Origin: Thiosulfativibrio sp964601165
Lineage (GTDB): Bacteria; Pseudomonadota; Gammaproteobacteria; Thiomicrospirales; Thiomicrospiraceae
Direction: 5' to 3'
NCBI GenBank assembly: GCA_964601165.1
Contig: CAZRMK010000002.1
Coordinates: 1-53,175 of the forward strand
DNA length: 53,175 bases
In this document: positions 42,492 through 51,181 of the stretch, in pieces
Layout of the letters: each line of letters opens with the position of its first letter
How positions within the stretch are numbered: the first letter of the stretch is position 1
The notes under the pieces: generated by a model
Databases searched by the model: none
What the model saw: only the letters and a program-made list of their open reading frames with translations
Told to the model about the DNA's origin: nothing
Translations under genes and position numbers: made by a program

Positions 42492-42652
42492 CCTAAATCC
42501 TGCAAGTGCTTGCACACATATAGCACAAGCTCTTGATTCATATAGCGAATTTTAATTCTTCGGGAGTATCAATAAGTATTCCGCTCGAATTAAAATCGCT
42601 CTATAAATCAATATCTTGCACTATATATGCACAATCACTTGCAGGATTTAGG
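42492..42652. repeat. family A palindromic element, long form
   Basis: 161 bp with ends CCTAAATCCTGCAAGTGCTTGCA and CACTTGCAGGATTTAGG, and nested arms (gcgaattttaattc against gaattaaaatcgc). Flanks TGTAG (42487-42491, containing the bamA stop) and TGTAA (42653-42657). It separates bamA from skp. Confidence 0.88.
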
Positions 42653-42725
42653 TGTAACTAAATTGAAAGGTTTGGGTAGAGTAAATAAGTTTTTAAACTG
42701 TAAAGAATGTTATAAAATGTTCTAA

Positions 42726-42784
42726 GATATCTTTGCATAGTTAAATTGCAGTTTAGGGAATGCAGAAAATAGTGCAAAGGTCTC
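42726..42784. repeat. family B palindrome, short form
   Basis: 59 bp from GATATCTTTGCATAG to GTGCAAAGGTCTC; flanks TCTAA and TTTAA are an imperfect 5-bp duplication. Ends 36 bp before the skp start. With the family A copy it fills most of the 329-bp bamA-skp gap. Confidence 0.7.
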
Positions 42785-42820
42785 TTTAAATATTATTTTG
42801 GAAGAGGGTTTTAAATAAGA

Positions 42821-43357
42821 ATGAAGAATACATTAGTTATTTATTTGTCGTTTATGTTGTTAATGTTTTCAACGGCTTCTTTTGCAAGCTCAACTATTAA
42901 GCTGGGGGTAGTTAATGTAGCGTTATTATTAGAAAAGGCTCCACAGGCTAGGCAGGCTTCAGCGAATCTAGAAAAAGAATTTGCACCTCAGCAACAAGAA
43001 CTAAAAAGATCAGCCAAAACTTTGGAGAAAAAACGCTCCGACTATCAAAAAAATAAAATGTTACTGACAGGGCATCAGCAAACTGCTAAAGAGCGAGAAA
43101 TTGTGATGTTGACGCGTGAAATACAACGTCGGCAGAATGATATTCAAGAGCTTGTAAATATCAGGCGTAATGAGGAGTTAGCTAAATTACAGAATATTGT
43201 TAATCAAGCTATTAAAGCTATTGGTAAGCGGCAAAATTTTGATTTGATTCTTTATGAGGGAATTGCTTTCACTAATAATCGTTTCGATGTGACCCAAGAT
43301 GTACTGGGATATTTGAAAGAAAACCATTCTCAGAACCGTTCGGGCTTTAATCAATAA
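42821..43357 (+). CDS. skp: periplasmic chaperone Skp/OmpH family
   Basis: 178 residues. Signal peptide to about residue 22 (STASFASS), then a mature protein that is largely coiled coil (ANLEKEFAPQQQELKRSAKTLEKKRSDY, in part), the tentacles of the Skp trimer that carry unfolded outer-membrane proteins to BamA. Position after bamA and before lpxD is canonical. Stop overlaps lpxD by one base. Confidence 0.92.
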   Translation: MKNTLVIYLSFMLLMFSTASFASSTIKLGVVNVALLLEKAPQARQASANLEKEFAPQQQELKRSAKTLEKKRSDYQKNKMLLTGHQQTAKEREIVMLTREIQRRQNDIQELVNIRRNEELAKLQNIVNQAIKAIGKRQNFDLILYEGIAFTNNRFDVTQDVLGYLKENHSQNRSGFNQ

Positions 43358-44427
43358 TGATTAAATCTGACTTACCTAAGTCCTTAATGAAATTACTTGT
43401 TTTTTTAGAATCTAAGTCAGTTGAATATTGTTTGGAGGGGGATGTTCCTCCTCAGGTAGAAATCATCCAGATAGCTACTTTAATTGATGCTAATAAGAAT
43501 CAGATTGCTTTTTTTTCTGATCCTAAAAGAAAGCAGGAGCTACGGAATTCTCTTGCAGGGATAATAATTCTTAGAAAAGAAGATTCTAGCTTAACAACTT
43601 CTGCGAAAATCATAGTAAAGGATCCTTACTACACTTATGCTTTAGTGACACAGTTTTTAAACCCATTAGCTAGTTTTGATTTAATATCTGAATCTGCAAC
43701 AATTGATCCTACAGCGAGTTTATCGGCAGGAGTATTTGTTGCAGATGGGGTTATTATTGGGGAAAATGTCCAAATAGGAAAAGGGGTGCAGATTTCTGCT
43801 GGTTGTGTGGTAGAAAGAAATGTCGTTATTGGTAACTTTACAAGATTATTACCGAATGTCACGATTATGAACGGTTGCCAAATTGGACAAAATTGTATAA
43901 TTCAAGCAGGAACGGTTATTGGAGGGGAAGGTTTTGGTTTTGCTCCTCATTTAGGGCGATGGGAGCGTATTCCTCAGCTTGGACGAGTGTTGATAAGAAA
44001 CTATGTTTCTATTGGCAATAATACCACTATTGATCGTGGCTCGATTGGGGACACTATTATTGAAGATTATTGTATTATTGATAATTTAGTTCACATTGCT
44101 CATAATGTTAAGATTGGTAAAGGAACAGCAATTGCGGCTCAAGTTGGTTTTGCTGGTAGTGTGACAGTTGGGGGAAATTGTGTTTTTGCAGGTCAAGTAG
44201 GAGTAGCAGGACATGTTTCATTGGTCTCTGGGGTGTCGTTGATGGCTAAAGCAGGGGTAACTAACTCTATTAAGGATTCTGGCTCTTATTCTGGCTTTCC
44301 AGCAGTACCAACAGTAGATTGGCAAAGAAATACGATTAGAAAAAAGAATTTACAAAAAATGGCACAACAAGTGAAGTGCCTTGAAAAAGAATTGTTAGAG
44401 CTAAAGTCCCATTTAAAATATTTGTGA
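43357..44427 (+). CDS. lpxD: UDP-3-O-acylglucosamine N-acyltransferase LpxD
   Basis: 356 residues; third step of lipid A synthesis. An N-terminal uridine-binding domain (to about 110), a left-handed beta-helix of hexapeptide repeats (about 110-310) with catalytic His in DNLVHIAHNVKIG, and a C-terminal helical coil. GEGFGFAP is typical of LpxD. Confidence 0.96.
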   Translation: MIKSDLPKSLMKLLVFLESKSVEYCLEGDVPPQVEIIQIATLIDANKNQIAFFSDPKRKQELRNSLAGIIILRKEDSSLTTSAKIIVKDPYYTYALVTQFLNPLASFDLISESATIDPTASLSAGVFVADGVIIGENVQIGKGVQISAGCVVERNVVIGNFTRLLPNVTIMNGCQIGQNCIIQAGTVIGGEGFGFAPHLGRWERIPQLGRVLIRNYVSIGNNTTIDRGSIGDTIIEDYCIIDNLVHIAHNVKIGKGTAIAAQVGFAGSVTVGGNCVFAGQVGVAGHVSLVSGVSLMAKAGVTNSIKDSGSYSGFPAVPTVDWQRNTIRKKNLQKMAQQVKCLEKELLELKSHLKYL

Positions 44428-44475
44428 ATGATGTCTTTGGATTAGGGTTGTATATAGATTTGGAAGAATAAGAAT

Positions 44476-44922
44476 ATGAATGAAATGGAATTGAAGGAGA
44501 TCTTCGATTATTTACCGCATAGATACCCTTTTTTATTGGTTGATAGGGTTACTGAAATTGTTTTAGGAAAGTCTTTAAAAGCATTTAAAAATATTACTTT
44601 TAATGAACCGCAATTTGCAGGTCATTTTCCTAATAATCCGATTATGCCAGGGGTAATGATTATTGAGGCAATGGCACAGTGTACGGGGATTTTAGCTTTT
44701 AGGACACAAAATGTTAAACTGTTAGATGGCAAGACCATGTATTACTTAGCTGCGGTAGATAACTGTCGTTTTCGCCAAACAGCCATACCAGGAGACCGTT
44801 TAGATTTTGAAGTGGTAGTGAAAGGTAATAAAAGAGGTATTTGGAAATTTGAATGTAAGACTCGGGTGGATGGAAAAATAATTGCTTCTGCTGATCTGCT
44901 ATGTGCCGAAAGAAAAATTTAG
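44476..44922 (+). CDS. fabZ: 3-hydroxyacyl-ACP dehydratase FabZ
   Basis: 148-residue hot-dog-fold dehydratase of fatty-acid elongation. HRYPFLLVDRV near the start, and the active-site His in AGHFPNNPIMPGVMIIEAMAQ with its Glu. Lies between lpxD and lpxA as in most Gram-negative bacteria, linking fatty-acid flux with lipid A. Confidence 0.97.
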   Translation: MNEMELKEIFDYLPHRYPFLLVDRVTEIVLGKSLKAFKNITFNEPQFAGHFPNNPIMPGVMIIEAMAQCTGILAFRTQNVKLLDGKTMYYLAAVDNCRFRQTAIPGDRLDFEVVVKGNKRGIWKFECKTRVDGKIIASADLLCAERKI

Positions 44923-44941
44923 GTTTTGGAGATACTCGCCT

Positions 44942-45721
44942 GTGAATATTATTCATCCCACTGCTATTATTGATGAACAAGCTATTATTGCTGATGATGT
45001 TAGGGTAGGAGCCTACTCAATTATCCAAGGAGCAGTAACTATTGGTTCTGGCTGTATTATTGAGCCTCATGTGGTGATTTCTGGTCCAACCGTGATTGGA
45101 AAAAACAATCATTTCTTTCAGTTTGGATCAATTGGGTCGCAACCTCAAGATAAAAAGTTTGTTATTACAGATAATACGACTTTAGTTATTGGCGATAATA
45201 ATGTTTTTCGTGAAAACGTTACGATTAGTCGAGGAACGATAAAAGATCGTAGAGAAACTTTAATTGGTGATAATAACTGGATTATGATTGGAGTGCATAT
45301 TGCTCATGATTGTGTAATTGGTGATAATTGTATTTTTGCTAATGCCGCAGCATTAGCGGGGCATGTGACGGTAGGAGATTGGAGTATTTTAGGCGGTTAT
45401 ACTTTAGTGCATCAGTTTTGTCGATTGGGAGAACACAGTTTTTGTGGTATGGGGAGTGTTGTTAGTCAAGATGTTCCAGATTTTGTAATGGTTTCTGGAA
45501 ACTTTGCTTCCCCGATAAAACCTAATGCTGAAGGCTTGAAGCGACGAGGTTATGATGCTGACCAGATATATTTAGTTAAAAAAGCCTATCGTATATTGTA
45601 TCGTCAAGGCAATAGCCTTAAAGAGGCTGTTAATCAACTTGAATCTTTAAATGATCAACAAGAAACTCTTTCGTCTTTAGTAAAGTTTTTACAAAATTCT
45701 AGTCGTGGCATTGTTAGATAG
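44942..45721 (+). CDS. lpxA: UDP-N-acetylglucosamine acyltransferase LpxA
   Basis: 259 residues from the GTG at 44942 (VNIIHPTAIID), matching the family N-terminus and the usual length (262 in E. coli); the longer reading from 44882 would run inside fabZ. Hexapeptide beta-helix, catalytic His in VHIAHDCVIGDNC, and GDNNVFRENVTISRGT. First step of lipid A synthesis. Confidence 0.96.
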   Translation: MNIIHPTAIIDEQAIIADDVRVGAYSIIQGAVTIGSGCIIEPHVVISGPTVIGKNNHFFQFGSIGSQPQDKKFVITDNTTLVIGDNNVFRENVTISRGTIKDRRETLIGDNNWIMIGVHIAHDCVIGDNCIFANAAALAGHVTVGDWSILGGYTLVHQFCRLGEHSFCGMGSVVSQDVPDFVMVSGNFASPIKPNAEGLKRRGYDADQIYLVKKAYRILYRQGNSLKEAVNQLESLNDQQETLSSLVKFLQNSSRGIVR

Positions 45722-46886
45722 TTCGGCTTCTTCCTCTGTCGCCTCTTTACCTGTTATTGCTTTGGTTGCCGGTGAATCTTCTGGTGATACGCTTGGAGCA
45801 GGGTTGATGCACGCTTTAAAATTGCGTTATCCAAATGCAAAATTTGTAGGGATTGGTGGTCCAAAAATGATTTCTCAAGGGCTAGACACTTGGTATCCGA
45901 TGGAAAAACTATCGATAATGGGAATTTTTGAAGTAATTAAACATCTCTTGGAATTATTGAAACTTAGAAAAGCTCTTATCCAAAAACTACTTACTATTAA
46001 ACCCGATGTTTTTATTGGCATTGATTCTCCTGACTTTAATTTTAAAGTAGAAAAAGCTCTTAAAAAAAGTGGAATTAAAACCGTTCATTATGTCGGTCCT
46101 ACTGTTTGGGCTTGGCGTGAGAAGCGGTTGTTAAAAATTAAACATTATGTAGATGGTGTTTTGGTACTTTTCCCTTTTGAGCCGCCTTATTATGAAAAAC
46201 ATAATATTCCAGTTAAGTTTGTAGGTCACCCTCTGGCAAATGAAGTGCCTGAAAACCCTCAAAAACACAGAGCTAAACAAGCTTTAGGGTTAGATCAAAG
46301 CCAATTAATGATTGGTTTACTGCCAGGTTCTAGAATGAGCGAAATTTCTACCATGACAGAGATCTATATTCAAGCAGCTATAAGAATTAAAGAATCTTAT
46401 CCAGACGCACATTTTATAATCCCTTGCATTCATCAAAAAGCTCGCTATTTTATTGAACAATGTCTAAATAATTTGCATGATGTCGATGACTTTACTGTGG
46501 TTGATGGACAGGCTCAGCTGGTTATGGAGGCATCGGATTATTTAATAGTAACCTCTGGCACAGCAACTTTAGAGGCAGCTCTTATGAAGCGGCCAATGGT
46601 TATCGCTATTAAAGTACATAGTTTTAGTTATTGGCTAATAAAAAAAATGCTAATAATCCCTTGGATAGGATTGCCGAATATTTTAGCTAAAAGGTTAGTT
46701 GTTCCTGAACTGGTTCAAGCAGAAGCAACAGCAGATAATATTGCAGTTGCTTTAGGTAAATTAATGTCAGATGAAGATTTACAACAGAAGCAATTAAACG
46801 TGTTTAATGAACAATATAAAGTACTTAAAAAAAATGCTTCTAATCTTGCTGCCGATGCAGTTGTATCTTGGGCGAAATTAAAATAA
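45705..46886 (+). CDS. lpxB: lipid-A-disaccharide synthase LpxB
   Basis: 393-residue glycosyltransferase (GT19) joining lipid X and UDP-diacylglucosamine at the inner membrane. VAGESSGDTLGAGLM near the start, GPTVWAWREKR, LLPGSRMSEI and TSGTATLEAAL are diagnostic. Start GTG at 45705 overlaps lpxA by 17 nt; TTG 45711 is an alternative. Confidence 0.95.
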   Translation: MALLDSSASSSVASLPVIALVAGESSGDTLGAGLMHALKLRYPNAKFVGIGGPKMISQGLDTWYPMEKLSIMGIFEVIKHLLELLKLRKALIQKLLTIKPDVFIGIDSPDFNFKVEKALKKSGIKTVHYVGPTVWAWREKRLLKIKHYVDGVLVLFPFEPPYYEKHNIPVKFVGHPLANEVPENPQKHRAKQALGLDQSQLMIGLLPGSRMSEISTMTEIYIQAAIRIKESYPDAHFIIPCIHQKARYFIEQCLNNLHDVDDFTVVDGQAQLVMEASDYLIVTSGTATLEAALMKRPMVIAIKVHSFSYWLIKKMLIIPWIGLPNILAKRLVVPELVQAEATADNIAVALGKLMSDEDLQQKQLNVFNEQYKVLKKNASNLAADAVVSWAKLK

Positions 46887-46887
46887 T

Positions 46888-47487
46888 ATGGAGTCTGAAT
46901 TTGCTGAAGAGGGATTGGTTATTGTTGGTGTTGATGAGGTTGGAAGAGGTCCCTTAATTGGTGACGTTGTAGCGGCAGCGGTTATTTTACCCTTAGATTG
47001 TAATCTTCCCCTTAGGGATTCAAAAAAGTTATCAGCATCTAAAAGACTCCTGTTAGCGGAACAAATTAAATTACAGGCTCTAGATTACAGCATTCAAGTG
47101 GCTTCTCCTGCAGAAATAGATGAATTAAATATATTACATGCAACTCTCCTTGCAATGAAGCGTAGTATAGAGGCTTTAACGGTTAATTTTGATAAGGTAT
47201 TGGTGGATGGAAATCGTTGTCCTAATATTGAAAGTAATTGTGAAGCGATAGTTAAAGGGGATGATAAAGTTTTAGCTATTTCAGCAGCTTCAATTCTAGC
47301 TAAAGTGTATCGAGATCAACAAATGTTCGAACTAGATAAGCAGTATCCAAACTATGGCTTTGCGAAACATAAGGGCTATCCAACCAAATTTCATTTAGAG
47401 GCTTTAAGTAAATTTGGCGCGATTACTGGTTATAGAAAATCTTTTAAACCTGTTAGAGAACTTTTGATTTTAACTAAAAATTCTTAA
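46888..47487 (+). CDS. rnhB: ribonuclease HII
   Basis: 199 residues; removes ribonucleotides misincorporated in DNA. Catalytic Asp16-Glu17 in GVDEVGRGPLIGD, further Asp residues in KVLVDGNRCP and AKVYRDQQM. GYPTKFHLEAL is a typical late motif. One base after the lpxB stop; last gene of the cluster. Confidence 0.97.
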   Translation: MESEFAEEGLVIVGVDEVGRGPLIGDVVAAAVILPLDCNLPLRDSKKLSASKRLLLAEQIKLQALDYSIQVASPAEIDELNILHATLLAMKRSIEALTVNFDKVLVDGNRCPNIESNCEAIVKGDDKVLAISAASILAKVYRDQQMFELDKQYPNYGFAKHKGYPTKFHLEALSKFGAITGYRKSFKPVRELLILTKNS

Positions 47488-47511
47488 TGTAAATAAGGTG
47501 GGTACTATTTT

Positions 47512-48510
47512 ATGAGCACAACTCTTGAACAAGTTGAAAAAACAGCACAGTTAAGTGAAAATAATCAAATGAGCTTGATGATTTTTCAAGTTCAATTCTC
47601 TAAAGATGACTATAAACCGCCTTATTATGGGATGAATGTCTTTAAAGTGCGAGAAGTGCTAGAAGCTCGTAGCTATGAAGTGTCTCCTATGCCTGATTCT
47701 AATGACTTGATTGAGGGAATGATTGAGTTGAGAGGTGTTTATTTACCCGTTATTGACTTGCCCAAATGGATGGGCTTTGATATGACTCCAGAAGAGAAAG
47801 AAAAATCAATTATTATCGTTTCTGACTTTAGCCATAATCTTATTGGAATGCGTGTTGCTCATATTTATGGTGTTGAAGAAAAGGATTGGTCAGAAATTAG
47901 ACCAGCAGCTAACTATAATGTAGATGTTAATAATAATCAAATTATTAATCATACTTATTTAAATGATGAAAAAACGTTATGCTTTATTTTGGATATTGAA
48001 AAATTACTTATTGAAGCGATGCCTGCGATGGCAGAAAAGATTTTTTCCTCGGCTAAAGCTGTAGGAAAGAGCAATCACGTCTTTAGTAAATATATTAAAC
48101 AAAGAACTATTTTATTTGCAGAGGATAGTAGGTCTATTCAAAAGTATATGGGTATGGTTTTTGAGCAGCTAGGATTAAAATACAAGGGTTTTGATAATGG
48201 ACGCTTAATGTTGGATTATATTGATAGTCTTGAAAATATGGATAGTGTTTCTATAATTTTTACCGATCTAGAAATGCCAGAGGCTTCAGGTCATACGGTT
48301 ATTAAAGAGCTACGAAAAGATAAGAAAACTAAGACTATTCCTATTATTGTTCATACCTCAATGACCAGTGACAATAATCGTCGTGAAGTATTAAAGATGG
48401 GAGCTGATTATTTTATCGGTAAAGTGGATACAGATTTAATTGTTAAAACCTTAACTACAGTTGAAGTTGAAATGTTAGGTATTAATGTGTTGGAGGGAGA
48501 TGAAGTCTAG
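47512..48510 (+). CDS. cheV: chemotaxis coupling/response protein CheV
   Basis: 332 residues: a CheW-like domain (about 20-175; FKVREVLEARSYEVSPMPDSNDLIEGMIELRG in part) fused to a receiver domain (about 200-325) with acidic pair FAEDSRS, phospho-acceptor Asp252 (IIFTDLEMP) and Lys304. CheV couples receptors to CheA and adapts by phosphorylation. No other chemotaxis gene lies in the window, so its partners are elsewhere. A terminator and a family A element follow. Confidence 0.93.
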   Translation: MSTTLEQVEKTAQLSENNQMSLMIFQVQFSKDDYKPPYYGMNVFKVREVLEARSYEVSPMPDSNDLIEGMIELRGVYLPVIDLPKWMGFDMTPEEKEKSIIIVSDFSHNLIGMRVAHIYGVEEKDWSEIRPAANYNVDVNNNQIINHTYLNDEKTLCFILDIEKLLIEAMPAMAEKIFSSAKAVGKSNHVFSKYIKQRTILFAEDSRSIQKYMGMVFEQLGLKYKGFDNGRLMLDYIDSLENMDSVSIIFTDLEMPEASGHTVIKELRKDKKTKTIPIIVHTSMTSDNNRREVLKMGADYFIGKVDTDLIVKTLTTVEVEMLGINVLEGDEV

Positions 48511-48530
48511 TCTTTGTTGGGCATTTAATG

Positions 48531-48691
48531 CCTAAATCCTGCAAGTGCTTGCACGCATCTGACGTAAGATATTAATTCATATAGCAAATTTTAATTCTTC
48601 GGGAATATCAATAAGTATTCCACTCGAATTAAAATTGCTCTACAAATCAATGTCTTACGACATATGCGCACAACCATTTGCAGGATTTAGG
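48531..48691. repeat. family A palindromic element, long form
   Basis: 161 bp with standard ends and nested arms, flanked by TAATG (48526-48530) and TAATA (48692-48696). It lies 20 bp beyond the cheV stop. Confidence 0.88.
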
Positions 48692-48697
48692 TAATAC

Positions 48698-48727
48698 AAA
48701 AAAAGCACTGATCAGGTGCCTTTTTTA
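48698..48727. terminator. bidirectional terminator between cheV and rpmJ
   Basis: A-run, GCAC, short loop, GGTGCC and T-run form a hairpin usable from both strands, between convergent cheV and rpmJ. Confidence 0.75.
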
Positions 48728-48734
48728 TTTATTA

Positions 48735-48780
48735 GAGACCTTTGCATTCCTAAACCGTGCTTTAATTCTGCAAAGGTCTC
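48735..48780. repeat. family B palindrome, short form
   Basis: 46 bp: GAGACCTTTGCA, 22 bp, TGCAAAGGTCTC, with perfect 5-bp direct repeats TATTA at 48730-48734 and 48781-48785. Sits 19 bp downstream of the rpmJ stop. Confidence 0.88.
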
Positions 48781-48799
48781 TATTACTAGCACAAAGAAT

Positions 48800-48925
48800 T
48801 TATCTTTGACGAGCTTTAAAACGCGGGTTAGTTTTGTTGATAACATAAACTTTTCCACGGCGTCTTACGATTTGGCAATCTTTATGACGAGATTTAGCCG
48901 ACTTTAAAGATGATAAAATTTTCAT
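48800..48925 (-). CDS. rpmJ: 50S ribosomal protein L36, zinc-independent type
   Basis: 41 residues: MKILSSLKSAKSRHKDCQIV then RRRGKVYVINKTNPRFKARQR. This is the longer L36 variant (YkgO type), which keeps a single Cys and lacks the zinc-ribbon Cys3His set of the 37-38 residue form. In enterobacteria such C-minus paralogues replace the zinc form when zinc is scarce and are under Zur. Here the gene is alone, wedged between mobile palindromes. Whether a zinc-type copy exists elsewhere cannot be told. Confidence 0.93.
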   Translation of the reverse strand: MKILSSLKSAKSRHKDCQIVRRRGKVYVINKTNPRFKARQR

Positions 48926-48959
48926 TTTTAGATATCCAATTAATGGCCGAATAGTTCTA

Positions 48960-49120
48960 CCTAAGTCCTACAAGTGCTTGCAGATATATAACGTAAGCTA
49001 TTAATTCGTATAGCAAATTTTAGTTTTTTGGGAATATCAATAAGTATTCCGCTCAAATTAAAATTGCTCTACAAGTCAATGTCTTACGCTATATATGCAC
49101 AAGCACTTGCAGAATTTAGG
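48960..49120. repeat. family A palindromic element, long form
   Basis: 161 bp, ends CCTAAGTCCTACAAG and CTTGCAGAATTTAGG, flanks TTCTA (48955-48959) and TTATA (49121-49125). It lies in the rpmJ/helicase divergent gap, 35 bp upstream of rpmJ. The rest of the gap to 49254 shows nothing beyond AT-rich sequence likely to hold the helicase promoter. Confidence 0.85.
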
Positions 49121-49254
49121 TTATAAACCAATTCAGCTTAAGTTCAAATTTGAAGAGGAGTATTTTACCAATTTTAAATAACATGTCTAGTTTTTAAGCC
49201 ATTTTTTGTTAAAATTTCTATTTTATTCAAACAATTTTAATTTCAAGGGTTTCA

Positions 49255-51171
49255 GTGTATTCTATCTCTCAAAAACAACAAGTTCACGACATATTAGCTG
49301 TTGATGGTAAGCTGTCTAAAATTATTGATGGTTATGAGTCTAGAACTTCACAAATGGCATTTGCTGAGGCTATGGTTGAGGTTATAAAAGGCGAAGAAAC
49401 ATTCTTTGCTGAAGCAGGCACAGGAACTGGAAAAACTTTTGCTTATTTAGTGCCGGCATTGCTGTCAGGTAAAACGCTGTTGGTTTCTACTGCGACTAAA
49501 AATTTACAAGAGCAACTGGTGGAGAAAGATTTACCCTTGTTGTTAAAGGTGTTGCCAATAAAGGGCACGGTTAAGCTGTTAAAAGGGCGTGATAATTATT
49601 TATGTTTACAGCGTTTAGAAATAGCTGAAACTGCCGAAGCTAATACTAAAGCAGTTTGGAAAAAATTAAGTAAAATTCGAGAATGGTCAGAAAAAACTCT
49701 CACTGGAGATAAGTCAGAACTCTCGGAGCTAGATGAAAATGATCCTATTTGGTATCGAGTATGCTCAAGAATGGAATTTTGTCAGTCGGCAGATTGCAGC
49801 TCTGAAACTGGATGTTTTTATCCAAAAGCGAAGCAACAAGCCAGTGAAGCACGAGTATTAGTGGTTAACCATCATTTGTTTTGTGCAGACTTAGCTTTGA
49901 GGGAAAAGGGATTTGGAGAAATTTTACCAGAAGCCGAAATAACTATTTTCGATGAGGCTCATAAGTTGCCAGATATTGCTGCACAGTTTTTAGGATTTAG
50001 TTTGAGTCGTAATCAATTAGATGAACTAGCTCGTGATATTAAGAATGCACAAAAAATTGATTCGCCAGAGTCTCAGGAGTTAACAGATCAAGCTAAATTA
50101 TTAGAAGACTCCATTGTAGTATTTTCTGAAACTTTAGGTAAATGGGAAAAACGCTGGACTTGGAGTGATTTTTCGAGCAGTTTGGTGGCAAATAAGATCA
50201 TTAAAAAAGTTTTGCATCAATTGACACAACTAGGAGAATCTTTAAAGCTCTTAACTGAGCGTGGTAAGTTGATAAGCTCTGTTTATAAACGTTGTCGTGA
50301 GATTGAAAAGCAATTAGCATATTGGTTAGAAGAAGAGAGTGAACAGCAAATTCGCTGGTTAGAGTCTTCACAAGGTCGTTTTAAATTGAACTTGACTCCT
50401 TTAAGCGTTGCTGTCCCTTTTAGCCGTCAACGAGAGGAAATTGGAGGGGCATGGGTTTTTACTTCTGCAACTCTAAGTGTTAACGGTAAGTTTGATTATT
50501 TTGCCAATCGACTTGGTTTAGAAGATATTAAAACCCAGCAGTGGGAAAGCCCTTTTGATTATAAAAAACAAGGCGTTATTTATCATCCTGTTGGTTTGCC
50601 GCAACCTCGTGATGCAAATTATATTAAAATCTGTTTGCGAGCCATTTGGCCATTGTTAGTAAAATCTGAAGGCAGAGCTTTTTTATTATTTACCAGTCAT
50701 CGTGCCTTACAAGAGGCTAGAAATATTTTACATGCTCACTGGGATGGCTGTTTATTAACGCAAGGTGAAATGCCCAAAAGTGCTTTGTTGCATAAATTTA
50801 AAGTGACTAAAAAAGCTATATTGTTAGGTAGTAGTAGTTTTTGGGAAGGAGTTGATGTTAAAGGCGATTCATTAAAGATTGTGATGATTGACCGTATTCC
50901 TTTTGTTCCACCAGATGATCCAATAGTGCAAGCCAGAGAGGCATATTTAAAAGAACAGGGCTTACATGGTTTTGTTAATTTTCAGTTGCCTGAAGCAGTG
51001 ATTGCGATGAAGCAGGGTGCAGGAAGGTTAATACGGGATACGCAAGATAGGGGGGTGCTGGTATTGTGTGATCCAAGGTTGTCACAAAAGCCTTATGGCA
51101 GAGTAATTGCTAATAGCTTGCCTGATTTTCCTTGGGTATATAAGGCCGAAGAAGCATTAGAAAAGCTTTAG
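49255..51171 (+). CDS. DinG-family Fe-S helicase (YoaA-like)
   Basis: 638-residue superfamily 2 (XPD/DinG) 5'-3' DNA helicase. Walker A GTGTGKT at 55-61, DEAH box at 233-236, and between them four Cys (170, 176, 181, 187) that ligate a [4Fe-4S] cluster. Late motifs SSSFWEGVDVKGD and GAGRLIRDTQDRGVL complete the helicase core. Length and the absence of an N-terminal exonuclease favour YoaA over Gram-positive DinG. The start is GTG (49255) preceded by AAGGGT. Depends on Fe-S supply such as the suf operon. Confidence 0.9.
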   Translation: MYSISQKQQVHDILAVDGKLSKIIDGYESRTSQMAFAEAMVEVIKGEETFFAEAGTGTGKTFAYLVPALLSGKTLLVSTATKNLQEQLVEKDLPLLLKVLPIKGTVKLLKGRDNYLCLQRLEIAETAEANTKAVWKKLSKIREWSEKTLTGDKSELSELDENDPIWYRVCSRMEFCQSADCSSETGCFYPKAKQQASEARVLVVNHHLFCADLALREKGFGEILPEAEITIFDEAHKLPDIAAQFLGFSLSRNQLDELARDIKNAQKIDSPESQELTDQAKLLEDSIVVFSETLGKWEKRWTWSDFSSSLVANKIIKKVLHQLTQLGESLKLLTERGKLISSVYKRCREIEKQLAYWLEEESEQQIRWLESSQGRFKLNLTPLSVAVPFSRQREEIGGAWVFTSATLSVNGKFDYFANRLGLEDIKTQQWESPFDYKKQGVIYHPVGLPQPRDANYIKICLRAIWPLLVKSEGRAFLLFTSHRALQEARNILHAHWDGCLLTQGEMPKSALLHKFKVTKKAILLGSSSFWEGVDVKGDSLKIVMIDRIPFVPPDDPIVQAREAYLKEQGLHGFVNFQLPEAVIAMKQGAGRLIRDTQDRGVLVLCDPRLSQKPYGRVIANSLPDFPWVYKAEEALEKL

Positions 51172-51181
51172 CAGGATTTAT

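Noticed and set aside
44882..44941. N-terminal extension of LpxA
   Set aside because: It would be read from inside fabZ; the GTG at 44942 gives the normal LpxA start and length.
48531..49120. Spaced palindromes as a CRISPR array
   Set aside because: The units are long palindromes with different flanks and no regular spacers; they fit mobile palindromes instead.
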